NCBI GenBank assembly: GCA_964532715.1
Contig: CAZHIX010000028.1
Location: 1 to 15,043, forward strand
Reading direction: 5' to 3'
Origin: 1-14-0-10-45-29 sp964532715
GTDB lineage: Archaea; Micrarchaeota; Micrarchaeia; Anstonellales; Anstonellaceae
DNA: 15,043 nucleotides
A model generated the notes under the pieces. That model made no database searches and was not told the origin of the DNA. It saw only the letters and a list, made by a program, of their open reading frames with translations. Position numbers and translations under genes: made by a program. Of this stretch, positions 1 through 6,720 are shown in pieces. How positions within the stretch are numbered: the stretch's first letter is position 1; every line of letters starts with the position of its first letter.

Positions 1-195
1 AGATGGAGTATTGACATTGTGATATTTGTGCAGTTGGGCACAAAGTTGCTCAACTTTTTTTGCCAGCCGTTTATTCTCATCTTGCAACTGCTTGATTTGT
101 TTATGCTGTGTTTTGATTTGTTCTTGTTGCTGTTTAATCTGTTCTTGTTGTTGCATGATGATATCCACAGCCTGTTGCAGTGTGGTTATCTCCAT
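1..195 (-). CDS. N-terminal fragment of a probable IS66-like transposase, cut by the window edge
   Basis: Reading the minus strand from ATG at 195 gives 65 open codons with no stop before the window edge. The product starts MEITTLQQAVDIIMQQQ and continues as a strongly predicted coiled coil with a QEQIKQQ-type repeat, rich in Gln, Lys and Glu. It ends at the edge with LHKYHNVNTPS. A coiled coil followed by an (H/N)-x-(N/H)-TP-(P/S)-S motif is what I associate with the N-terminus of IS66-like DDE transposases in archaea and bacteria. That is recalled family knowledge. The catalytic domain lies outside the window, so the family is not proven. The start codon sits only ~20 bp from a truncated protease reading frame, which fits an insertion element that landed in the protease gene. 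A coiled-coil protein unrelated to transposition remains possible. Confidence 0.5.
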   Translation of the reverse strand, partial: MEITTLQQAVDIIMQQQEQIKQQQEQIKTQHKQIKQLQDENKRLAKKVEQLCAQLHKYHNVNTPS

Positions 196-213
196 TTGGT
201 CGCCATGGTGTAG

Positions 214-2334
214 AAGACAGGTAAAATTTATGACGCTATCGGAAGATTTTTAACCGCTTACGATTATTATCTCATTCAATATAATATTCCTCCTGGGTTA
301 GAACAAATAGATTTAATCAACAAAGCCGGTTATGAAATACTTGGCTATGGTGGAGGCTTCAATTACGTCGTGCGCAAATCTTCATCTTCTAAACCTGATT
401 TTATTCTTGAAAACGCACTAATAAAAAAGCTTGAAAAAACCTCAGCGCTTTCTCCTTCACTTGAAAAATTCGAGGGAACAAAAAACATCACAATCATGTT
501 TCTTGCAAGCGATGAGAAAACAAGGCTGACCAAAGAGATCCTCTCAATCATTCCAAATGCCAGAATCGGCAATACCATAATTTCGGCCCAAAATGTTGAT
601 TCAAATAAAGTGCAGAAACTCTCGAAAATCGTCGGCATCGGTCTTATCGATGAATACCTTCCTGCCCAAACAGCCAACAATCTCACTGTCGGAGTCATCG
701 GCGCCAACACCACTTGAGGCACTCTTGGATACAGCAGAAACGGAATAATCGTCTCAATGTCTGATTCCGGCCTAGACACTGGAGATCTGTCCACAATTCA
801 TCCTGATTTAAGGGGGCGGGTTATTGCCATCAGCTCTTGGTGCGTTCCGGAAAGATCCAATTCTTGCACAACCAACCCGACCGGGGAGGATCGGAGCGGA
901 CATGGCACTCACGTGGCAGGCACATTATATGGCAACGGCACAATCAACATTTCCCTTAAGGGCATGACTCCATCTTCACAACTGTTTTTCCAAGCTCTTG
1001 GAAAAGATAATACAAATCTACTCTATCCGCCCGTCGAAACTCACTATTTGTTCATAGAAGCAAGCGAATACGGCGCGCGCGTTCACACCAATTCATGGGC
1101 GACCATGAGCGGCGGGTATCCATATTATGGCAGTTATGCGATGTTCATAGACAATTTCATCTACAACACCAATCCAAACATGACAATCATCTTTGCGGCA
1201 GGCAATTCTGGGCCAAGCGTATCTTCAATCTCTCTTCAGAGCACGGCAAAGAATTCAATCACAGTCGGTGCCGTTAATGCGACTGTCAACCAGATGAATC
1301 TGTATTACAATTCAGCCAGAGGGCCAACAATTGATAACAGAATTAAACCTGACCTAGTTGCTCCCGGGGTAAAAATAAGATCCACCTGTTATAATGTCTC
1401 TAATGTCTCTTACTGCGTCAGAACCGGAACCTCGATGTCCGCTCCGGCGACTGCAGGCGCAGTCGCGCTTGTTTACGAATATCTTGGCGAAAACCGGAGT
1501 TATTCCTCTCCAAGCGCGGCGTTGGTAAAAGCAATTCTAGTTGCAGGTGCAGAGCACGTTCTTTCTTCCACCTATGGCGCAGTGCCAAACAACGCAGTTG
1601 GCTTCGGGCTAATCAACCTTACAAAATCGCTTGCCATCGCTGACGGATATAAAATGGCATATATTGATTCAACTTCAAATTTGAGCACGGGCCAAAGCAT
1701 TGCATTCTCCTACAATATCACAAACTCTTCTGTCCCCTTGCGCGTGGCACTTGTCTGGGCAGATCCGCCCTGTCTCGGTTCAAACACCTGTATTGAGCAA
1801 CCTTTCATCAACGACTTAGACCTCCAAGTAATCCAACCAGACGGCACATGGTACAATGGAAACAATCTGACTCTCCGGAATTCAACTGTCTATGACCGAA
1901 CAAACAACATCGAACTAGTTGCCATCCCAACCCCCCAAACAGGCATTTACGTTATCAATGTTTCCGGCTACGCAATCACTTCCGGAGAGCAGAATTTCGC
2001 ACTGGTTGTGATCGGTAGTACTGAACCAATAATCCCTCTTAGGTCTCCATACTTAACAGATATCAACATGGAACAAATTACATCCAATTCAGCAAAAATT
2101 GGTTGGAATACAAATTACAAAACAGATGCAAAAGTAGAGTATAAGCTTGCCACAACCCAGAACTGGCTTAATGTTTATGACAATTCACAAGCATTGACAC
2201 ACACATTTTCATTCTCAAATCTTGAACCAAACAAAGTCTATGATTATCGAATCAAATCTTGCATTACAAATGAGGGATGCAAAACATCAAGCATCTATCA
2301 GTTTAGCACTTTGCCATTTGTTGCATTGGATTGA
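214..2334 (+). pseudogene. S8 family (subtilisin, KP-43-like) secreted protease, 5'-truncated and interrupted by TGA
   Basis: One frame is open from just after a TAG at 211-213 to a TGA at 2332-2334, broken only by TGA at 715-717. The part before the stop looks like an I9-type propeptide. After it come GYSRNGIIVSMSDSGLDTG (catalytic Asp codon 763-765), GHGTHVAG (His 901-903), AAGNSGPS (oxyanion Asn 1204-1206) and GTSMSAP (Ser 1432-1434), so the full triad is present. A beta-rich domain with INDLDLQVIQPDG, typical of KP-43 relatives, ends near 2030, and a fibronectin-III-like domain fills 2041-2330. No signal peptide is left, because the 5' end is missing next to the transposase. The ATG at 757 is not a credible start: it falls inside the strand bearing the catalytic Asp. 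The catalytic part is noticeably G+C-richer than neighbouring genes, suggesting transfer. Read-through of the TGA cannot be excluded but looks less likely than decay. Confidence 0.85.
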
Positions 2335-2440
2335 AGTTGTAGAACATAGCTAAAATTTCAACATTACAAAAAAATTTTCTGAATGTTTGTTGCTTTGATT
2401 TTGTGGCGATATAATAGTTTTCTTTTTGTCACATACGCTC

Positions 2441-2448
2441 TTAAATAG
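2441..2448 (+). promoter_or_regulatory. TATA box of the arginine decarboxylase gene
   Basis: TTAAATAG is centred about 24 nt before the ATG at 2468. This is the spacing expected for an archaeal TATA box driving a leaderless mRNA. There is no Shine-Dalgarno sequence before the ATG. Confidence 0.55.
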
Positions 2449-2467
2449 TCCCTCTCTAAAGATTTGC

Positions 2468-3046
2468 ATGGGTGAAACAAGCCATGTTCCAAAAAAAGTT
2501 TTTTTCACAAAAGGTGTAGGCACTCACAAAGATAAACTTACATCATTTGAACTTGCGCTAAGAGATGCGGGCATTGCAAAATTTAATTTAGTTACTGTTT
2601 CAAGTATTCTTCCTCCTTTTTGTGAAGTGATTGCAAAAAACAAAGGACTAACTTTACTCAATGACGGAGAAATTGTGTTTGTAGTGATGTCACGCAACGA
2701 ATCAAATGAACATAATAGATTAATTTCTGCATCAGTTGGGGCAGCAATTCCAGCTGATCGTTCACAATATGGTTATCTGAGCGAATATCATTCGTTTGGT
2801 GAAAAAGAGGATACTGCTGGCGATTATGCAGAAGATTTGGCGGCTTCAATGCTTGCTTCAACACTTGGTATTGAATTTGATTTAAATCAGAGTTGGGATG
2901 AGAAAGAGACACTTTTCAAAATGAGTGGAAAATTTGTGAAAACAACAAACATCACACAATCAGTCGTAGTAAACAAACAAGGTGAATGGACGTCTGTACT
3001 TGCAGCCGCAGTTTTTATACTTCACAACGAACAGAAAACTGTTTAG
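2468..3046 (+). CDS. pdaD: Pyruvoyl-dependent arginine decarboxylase
   Basis: This enzyme removes CO2 from L-arginine to give agmatine, the first step of archaeal polyamine synthesis. It works in the cytoplasm. The 192-residue product has the family N-terminus VPKKVFFTKGVGTHKDKL, the conserved DAGIAKFNLV strand, and the self-cleavage site VSSILPP. Cleavage between Ser45 and Ser46 would give an alpha chain starting with a pyruvoyl group. SVGAAIPADRSQYGYLSEYH aligns with the region holding the catalytic Glu in the Methanocaldococcus enzyme. It is somewhat longer than the ~160 residues I recall for that homologue. I chose ATG 2468 over the in-frame TTG at 2426 because a TATA box lies between them, and TTG would add residues with no family match. 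It appears monocistronic with a leaderless transcript. Identification is firm; the pathway beyond agmatine is not visible here. Confidence 0.93.
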   Translation: MGETSHVPKKVFFTKGVGTHKDKLTSFELALRDAGIAKFNLVTVSSILPPFCEVIAKNKGLTLLNDGEIVFVVMSRNESNEHNRLISASVGAAIPADRSQYGYLSEYHSFGEKEDTAGDYAEDLAASMLASTLGIEFDLNQSWDEKETLFKMSGKFVKTTNITQSVVVNKQGEWTSVLAAAVFILHNEQKTV

Positions 3047-3071
3047 ATTTTTGAGGAGAATGTAGATTAGT

Positions 3072-3731
3072 ATGGGTTGGAACAATCCTATCTGTCAAGA
3101 ATGTAAAAAACCTATAACCAGTCCGAGTCATGCGATTGCATTTTACGCATCTGCATGGTGGTCTCACGCGCTTTATCATCACGACTGTTTACCTGTCGCA
3201 AACTTTGATTCAACAAATGAATTCAGTTTTCTCAAAAATATCGCTGCTCCGTTCTTCATGTCATTAACTAATTTTCAAAAAAAACTGCTACCGAAAAGAG
3301 ATAGAGCTCAACAAGAAATTAATAAAACATACTCGATTTTGTTTTTCTTTGCCTCAGGTTCTGTTTCGTTATTTATCAGCAGTTCAATAAACTTTTTTGC
3401 TGGTTCGATATTCAGTTTATTTGAATTTATTCTTATGATTTTTTCATTTGGGTTATCAATTATGTTTATTCATTCAATAATCAAATTCCCAGTATACTTA
3501 TTTTATCTTGAAACAGAACTTGAGCGCATTAACAACAAAAAACGAACATTTGATATAAATCTTTTTTTAGACGGGAGGCTTACTAGAAATTCAGTAATAT
3601 TACTTACTTCGGCAGTATTTCCAAAAGTATTCATGCCAGATCTTGATTATAAAATTGTGATCAGTTTAATGTTTTTAAGTTTAGTTCTATCAATTATAAT
3701 CTCATATATAATATCTAAAAGAGTCAAATAA
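3072..3731 (+). CDS. Half-LIM-like zinc motif fused to about four membrane helices (paralogue 1)
   Basis: I do not recognise this 219-residue protein. Its N-terminus has C8-x2-C11-KKPI and then HHDC with H36 and C39, a C-x2-C ... H-x2-C spacing like the first zinc knuckle of a LIM domain. A charged stretch near residue 75 leads into hydrophobic helices at about 85-110, 112-147, 170-188 and 193-215, with a basic end (SKRVK). A membrane protein with a cytosolic metal-binding head is the reasonable reading. Two shorter proteins downstream (3806 and 5461) share the same head. A GAGGAG motif at 3053-3058 lies 13 nt before this ATG but only 1 nt before an ATG-TAG start-stop pair at 3060-3065, so the start is slightly uncertain. 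It lies 25 nt after the decarboxylase stop, and co-transcription with that gene is possible. Function unknown. Confidence 0.75.
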   Translation: MGWNNPICQECKKPITSPSHAIAFYASAWWSHALYHHDCLPVANFDSTNEFSFLKNIAAPFFMSLTNFQKKLLPKRDRAQQEINKTYSILFFFASGSVSLFISSSINFFAGSIFSLFEFILMIFSFGLSIMFIHSIIKFPVYLFYLETELERINNKKRTFDINLFLDGRLTRNSVILLTSAVFPKVFMPDLDYKIVISLMFLSLVLSIIISYIISKRVK

Positions 3732-3775
3732 TAGAATCACTTTAGACATTTCAACCGACAACCAAACCTAAATAC

Positions 3776-3782
3776 TTATATA
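3776..3782 (+). promoter_or_regulatory. TATA box of the second half-LIM membrane protein
   Basis: TTATATA is centred 27 nt before the ATG at 3806, with no Shine-Dalgarno motif between. This predicts a leaderless transcript. Confidence 0.6.
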
Positions 3783-3805
3783 CTCAAACTCCGCGTTTAT
3801 TTTGA

Positions 3806-4204
3806 ATGAAAAATAATGAAACTAACGTCGTGTGCAAAATATGCAAAAAACCTATACGTTTTCAAGATTTGTATATATTCCCCGAATTGCGTTTTGTTTC
3901 GCATCAAATTTGCGAATACAAAAACAAAAACTCTCTTGAGCGCATATTTTGGGCTTTTACGATTGCATTTAATTCACTAAGCTTTAGATATTACCTTGCA
4001 TTGTTTGGAGGTATATTTTCAATTTTTATGATGGTGCTTTTTTGGTTTGCGCAATATGAACATGGACTTAATGAATTTATATTATACAATTTAATTATTT
4101 CTTTTCTTATGATATTGCTAAATGCTTGGAATTTTGTGTTTGTGTTAAAGATAAAACAAATGGGTTGGGGCAAGCGTGCGAAAAACCAGTTCAAAATAAT
4201 TTAG
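3806..4204 (+). CDS. Half-LIM-like zinc motif fused to two membrane helices (paralogue 2)
   Basis: The 132-residue product begins with C10-x2-C13-KKPI followed by SHQIC, giving H33 and C36, the same C-x2-C-K-x-x-I ... H-x2-C head as the genes at 3072 and 5461. Two hydrophobic stretches follow (about 62-85 and 90-115), then a basic tail (MGWGKRAKNQ) that would favour a cytosolic C-terminus. No signal peptide is seen, so the zinc head is also expected in the cytosol. It has its own TATA box and a leaderless start. Apart from the head I see no clear similarity to paralogue 1, so these proteins may share a module rather than an overall fold. The function is unknown; metal binding is inferred from the cysteine and histidine spacing only. 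Confidence 0.72.
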   Translation: MKNNETNVVCKICKKPIRFQDLYIFPELRFVSHQICEYKNKNSLERIFWAFTIAFNSLSFRYYLALFGGIFSIFMMVLFWFAQYEHGLNEFILYNLIISFLMILLNAWNFVFVLKIKQMGWGKRAKNQFKII

Positions 4205-4247
4205 AATCATTAAACATCAAGAGTATATTGAATCAATGCGCAAAGAT

Positions 4248-4254
4248 TATATAC
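4248..4254 (+). promoter_or_regulatory. TATA box of toxin-antitoxin pair 1
   Basis: TTATATA predicts a transcription start near 4277, leaving a ~14 nt leader that contains the ribosome binding site AGGTGAT at 4281-4287, 3 nt before the ATG at 4291. Confidence 0.55.
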
Positions 4255-4290
4255 TACAATGCACATCTATTATACATTATAGGTGATTAA

Positions 4291-4527
4291 ATGAACGTTA
4301 ACCTCGGAGCACCTTATGAAGCTATTTTGAAACGCATAATTGAAAAAGAATATGCCGGAAATCAGACAGAAGCAATTAGACAAGCTTTGATAATCTATGA
4401 GCAAAGATTAGAAGAAGAAGAAATGCAACTAGTCCACAAAGCCGTGGAGATAGAAATGCAAAAAATCCGAAGTGGAAAAGTAAAAACTCATTCGTGGGCA
4501 GATGTAAAAGAAGAGTTGGGGCTTTAA
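4291..4527 (+). CDS. Ribbon-helix-helix antitoxin (pair 1)
   Basis: A 78-residue protein with a short N-terminal strand (MNVNLGAPYEAIL), two helices with a turn containing GNQTEAIRQAL, then a charged tail (KVKTHSWADVKEELGL). This is the layout of CopG/ParD-type ribbon-helix-helix antitoxins: the N-terminal half dimerises and binds DNA, the C-terminal tail wraps the toxin. It is immediately followed, one base after its stop, by a RelE/ParE-type toxin gene, which is the main support for the call. It starts behind a strong AGGTGAT ribosome binding site. It probably represses its own promoter, and an imperfect palindrome at 4267-4282 is a candidate operator. The exact antitoxin family was not determined. 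Confidence 0.8.
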   Translation: MNVNLGAPYEAILKRIIEKEYAGNQTEAIRQALIIYEQRLEEEEMQLVHKAVEIEMQKIRSGKVKTHSWADVKEELGL

Positions 4528-4528
4528 G

Positions 4529-4795
4529 ATGCGGCTTGAAATACACGATGAAGCGAAAGAAGATCTTCGCAGTTTTGACAAACAGCTTCAGCTTTTTTTT
4601 ATGCATCATATTGAAAAATTAATAGAAATGCCTCCTCGTAAAAAACATATGAAGTACGGAATACCTTTTCATAAAGAGGATGTAACAAAACAAGCCAGAC
4701 TAATATATGCAATTGAAAATGAGATTTTTATAATAGTTCGTTGTTTTGCAACTCATAAAGAATATGAAAAATGGTATAAGACATATAAAAGTTAG
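4529..4795 (+). CDS. RelE/ParE superfamily toxin (pair 1)
   Basis: The 88-residue product starts with a beta strand and helix typical of RelE/ParE toxins (MRLEIHDEAKEDLRSFDKQ), continues with a second helix, then strands carrying QARLIYAIENEIFIIVRCFATHKEYEKWY. The ending with a His-Lys-Glu-Tyr stretch resembles archaeal RelE-like mRNA interferases, but catalytic residues differ widely in this superfamily and cannot be assigned by eye. Its ATG lies one base beyond the antitoxin stop, so translation is probably coupled. The stop codon TAG is part of a TTAGCTTTTCCAAAAGATT motif that recurs after the second toxin. A RelE-type ribosome-dependent RNase or a ParE-type gyrase inhibitor are both possible. 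Confidence 0.8.
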   Translation: MRLEIHDEAKEDLRSFDKQLQLFFMHHIEKLIEMPPRKKHMKYGIPFHKEDVTKQARLIYAIENEIFIIVRCFATHKEYEKWYKTYKS

Positions 4796-4815
4796 CTTTT
4801 CCAAAAGATTGTTAG
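4792..4815 (+). repeat. Direct repeat copy A: TTAGCTTTTCCAAAAGATT plus GTTAG
   Basis: The first 19 bases are identical to those at 5385-5403, and the next five differ by one base. The copy begins at the stop codon of toxin 1. It contains the small hairpin CTTTT-CC-AAAAG. The two copies flank toxin-antitoxin pair 2. Confidence 0.75.
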
Positions 4816-4825
4816 TTTGAATAGA

Positions 4826-4835
4826 TTTAAATATA
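4826..4835 (+). promoter_or_regulatory. TATA box of toxin-antitoxin pair 2
   Basis: TTTAAATATA would place the transcription start near 4856, giving a short leader that includes the weak ribosome binding site AGGTAAT at 4864-4870 before the ATG at 4875. Confidence 0.5.
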
Positions 4836-4874
4836 TGTGATACATACTAAATATATAATAAATAGGTAATTAAT

Positions 4875-5129
4875 ATGGATGTATGTTTGAAATTAACTGG
4901 AGAATTGGAAGCTCTTGTAAATGATTATATTAAACGAGGTAAGGCAGCTTCTAAAGCTGAAGTTGTCAGAATGGGACTTAACAAATTAGCAGAAAAAACA
5001 AAATGCGAAGATATATCTGATGATCCTGAACTTGAGAAATATCTAGAAAAAATTCAAACAGGTAAACTTGACCCTAAATATAGCGGACCTTATAAAAACG
5101 CAGATGAGTTGTTTGATGATATGAAGTGA
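4875..5129 (+). CDS. Ribbon-helix-helix antitoxin (pair 2)
   Basis: The 84-residue product has a short strand (MDVCLKLTGELEAL), a helix, then KAASKAEVVRMGLNKLAEK, the second helix of a ribbon-helix-helix fold. A long acidic tail ending in PYKNADELFDDMK would contact the toxin. It is not closely alike in sequence to the pair-1 antitoxin, so the two modules look like separate acquisitions rather than a local duplication. A toxin gene starts four bases after its stop, and the toxin's ribosome binding site (GTGATC) overlaps the antitoxin stop codon. The antitoxin probably regulates its own promoter, but I see no convincing operator. Confidence 0.8.
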   Translation: MDVCLKLTGELEALVNDYIKRGKAASKAEVVRMGLNKLAEKTKCEDISDDPELEKYLEKIQTGKLDPKYSGPYKNADELFDDMK

Positions 5130-5133
5130 TCTG

Positions 5134-5379
5134 ATGCGTTTTCTTCATAAAACAGAGATGTTTAGGGAAGATATCAGATCTTTGGATAATTCAGTTATTT
5201 TAAGAGCCAAAAAGGCAGTTTATAAAATCCAGATTAAACCAGAGCTTGGAAAACCTCTTAAAAACGAATTTGCAGGTTTCTTTTCAGAGCATTTTGGAAA
5301 TTTTAGAATTATTTATCGCTATGATGAAGAGAATATTTATCTTGTGAGATGTACAAAAAGAAAAGAAGCATATATATAA
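5134..5379 (+). CDS. RelE-like toxin (pair 2)
   Basis: The 81-residue product matches the RelE plan: helix-rich N-terminus (MFREDIRSLD), a second helix, then LGKPLKNEFAGFFSEHFGNF followed by RIIYRYDEENIYLVRCTKRKEAY. The glycine-rich turn before R-I-I-Y-R and the basic C-terminus with a final Tyr are the features that RelE-type ribosome-dependent mRNA endonucleases use for RNA binding and cleavage. It is tightly linked to the upstream antitoxin (4-base gap, overlapping ribosome binding site). The pair is bracketed by near-identical 24-bp repeats. I am confident of the superfamily, less so of the target. Confidence 0.85.
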   Translation: MRFLHKTEMFREDIRSLDNSVILRAKKAVYKIQIKPELGKPLKNEFAGFFSEHFGNFRIIYRYDEENIYLVRCTKRKEAYI

Positions 5380-5384
5380 TTATT

Positions 5385-5408
5385 TTAGCTTTTCCAAAAG
5401 ATTATTAG
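5385..5408 (+). repeat. Direct repeat copy B: TTAGCTTTTCCAAAAGATT plus ATTAG
   Basis: Identical to copy A over 19 bases and 23 of 24 overall. It lies 5 bases after the stop of toxin 2 and includes the CTTTT-CC-AAAAG hairpin. Confidence 0.75.
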
Positions 5409-5431
5409 AAATAATATAAATGAACAAATGA

Positions 5432-5438
5432 TTTAAAA
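5432..5438 (+). promoter_or_regulatory. TATA box of the third half-LIM membrane protein
   Basis: TTTAAAA is centred 26 nt before the ATG at 5461, and no ribosome binding site is present. This predicts a leaderless transcript. Confidence 0.6.
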
Positions 5439-5460
5439 CTTCCAAAAGAATTTTGATATT

Positions 5461-5835
5461 ATGAAAAAACAGAATAAAGAACACATGTGCATATACTGCA
5501 AACAATCTATTTCTGATAACGAGTTGGGGTTTAATGTTATGCAAGGATATTTTCACAAGTCATGTGCGAACAAAAAACTACCTGCGCAGATTTCTTTTTT
5601 AGCTCCGATCGGTTCAATATTTAATGACTCAAATTTTCAGATCAGCTATGCAAAAATTGCCATGCTTTTTTCAATATTTGCATGGATATCGTTACTCTTA
5701 GTAGGTTTTGGTTTATACATATCGCTCAAAGACAAAACGGGAATTGCGGAATTTATATTTTTTATAGGTGTTATTTTGCCAATAATTGTAGGTCCTATAC
5801 TGTATAGTTATTTAAGCGCGTTTGAGAGTAAATAA
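5461..5835 (+). CDS. Half-LIM-like zinc motif fused to two membrane helices (paralogue 3)
   Basis: The 124-residue product carries C10-x2-C13-KQSI and then FHKSC (H32, C35), the clearest of the three LIM-like half sites in the window (C-x2-C-x18-H-x2-C). A linker with FLAPIGSIFNDSNF leads to two hydrophobic helices at about 64-88 and 94-119. The head is predicted to be cytosolic because there is no signal sequence. It has its own leaderless promoter directly after toxin-antitoxin pair 2. A complete LIM domain would have a second zinc knuckle, which is absent here. The role is unknown; zinc binding, protein contact at the membrane, or redox sensing are guesses. Confidence 0.72.
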   Translation: MKKQNKEHMCIYCKQSISDNELGFNVMQGYFHKSCANKKLPAQISFLAPIGSIFNDSNFQISYAKIAMLFSIFAWISLLLVGFGLYISLKDKTGIAEFIFFIGVILPIIVGPILYSYLSAFESK

Positions 5836-5878
5836 AATAGGTTTATTTTTTAAGTAAATACACGATTTCAATATAATT

Positions 5879-5902
5879 TTAGTTTTGCTAAGATTGTTTT
5901 AG
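5879..5902 (+). repeat. Diverged copy of the TTAG motif after paralogue 3
   Basis: TTAGTTTTGCTAAGATTG followed by TTTTAG resembles copies A and B, with TTAG-TTTTG-CTAA as a 4-bp stem. It lies ~43 bases after the stop at 5835. Confidence 0.5.
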
Positions 5903-5931
5903 ATGATATAATTATATACGCAGATATACTA

Positions 5932-5940
5932 TTTTAAATA
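5932..5940 (+). promoter_or_regulatory. TATA box of the lipoprotein gene
   Basis: TTTTAAATA predicts a transcription start near 5962. The leader would carry the ribosome binding site AAAGGTG at 5989-5995, placed 8 nt before the ATG at 6004. Confidence 0.5.
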
Positions 5941-6003
5941 TGGCGTGTATTTTAATTCTGTATTTCAAACATGAGAAAACAAAATGTGAAAGGTGTTGAA
6001 CAT

Positions 6004-6720
6004 ATGAAAAAATATTTATTATCTCTCTTGTTATCAGTTTTATTTTTCGGTTGTATGCAGCAGACTAGTGAACAGCTCAGCACAACAAATATCTCGGATT
6101 CTAATTCCGATGATGCAAATGCGAACATTAAAGACAATACACTCACATTGCCATCTCTTTCAAATGGAAAATACTGTTCATATGATTCAGAAAAGGAAAA
6201 ATTAAAATGCAATTTTCAAGCAAGCGGAGTAATAAGTAAAAGTGAAGGTATAACTATCTTGGCAAATCAAGATGTAAGTGTCAAAAAATGTGTATATGTA
6301 CAGATAGTTCCGGAAGGAGAGACATATTTACATGGATTTTTTACTTATGGTTCGGAGATGGTGGAGATTGGGCCGGAAATGAACAAAATAATGGCTGAGA
6401 AAGCTATGCTGAATCCGTGTTTGTTAGATGTAGCATTAAAAGACGGAATTGTTTCAGGACATTTTTGTTTGTTTAATGCTTCTGTCAAATCAATCTCATG
6501 CGGAATACCAATTACTTTGACTCACAACGGAGAAACATACAATATCACAAATAAGCAAACAAAGGTCGATGTCTGTGGTTTAGTAGCTCTACAAAATGAG
6601 TATGAAAATTATTTAGTATATATCAATAATAAATCTGATCAGATTATTGAACTAAATGAACAAACAAGTAGAATTGGGATGGCGAATTTCATATCTTTAG
6701 GTAATGAGGAATGTGGATAG
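6004..6720 (+). CDS. Putative lipoprotein of unknown function
   Basis: The 238-residue product starts MKKYLLSLLLSVLFFGCMQQ, a basic end, hydrophobic core and a lipobox-like LFFGC with Cys17, so it is probably exported and lipid-anchored. The first ~45 mature residues are Ser/Thr/Asn/Asp-rich and likely disordered. The rest is predicted beta-rich and has eight cysteines (for example CSYDSEKEKLKC and FCLFNASVKSISCG), which could form disulfides outside the cell. I chose ATG 6004, not the in-frame ATG at 5971, because it gives a clean signal peptide and has AAAGGTG at the right distance. No family is recognised. It has its own promoter and ends the plus-strand island. Confidence 0.75.
   Translation: MKKYLLSLLLSVLFFGCMQQTSEQLSTTNISDSNSDDANANIKDNTLTLPSLSNGKYCSYDSEKEKLKCNFQASGVISKSEGITILANQDVSVKKCVYVQIVPEGETYLHGFFTYGSEMVEIGPEMNKIMAEKAMLNPCLLDVALKDGIVSGHFCLFNASVKSISCGIPITLTHNGETYNITNKQTKVDVCGLVALQNEYENYLVYINNKSDQIIELNEQTSRIGMANFISLGNEECG

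Noticed and set aside
100..165. Short tandem repeat tgttcttgttg as a non-coding repeat
   Set aside because: It encodes the QEQIKQQ coiled-coil repeats of the transposase on the minus strand and needs no other explanation.
363..794. Long minus-strand frame opposite the protease
   Set aside because: It is the antisense shadow of a G+C-richer gene. The sense frame has clear protease motifs, the antisense product has none.
757..2334. Treating the frame from ATG 757 as an intact protease gene
   Set aside because: It would begin two residues before the catalytic Asp and lack the strand holding it, the propeptide and any signal peptide. No ribosome binding site precedes it.
2426..2467. TTG 2426 as the start of arginine decarboxylase
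   Set aside because: A TATA box lies inside this segment and the extra residues do not resemble the family.
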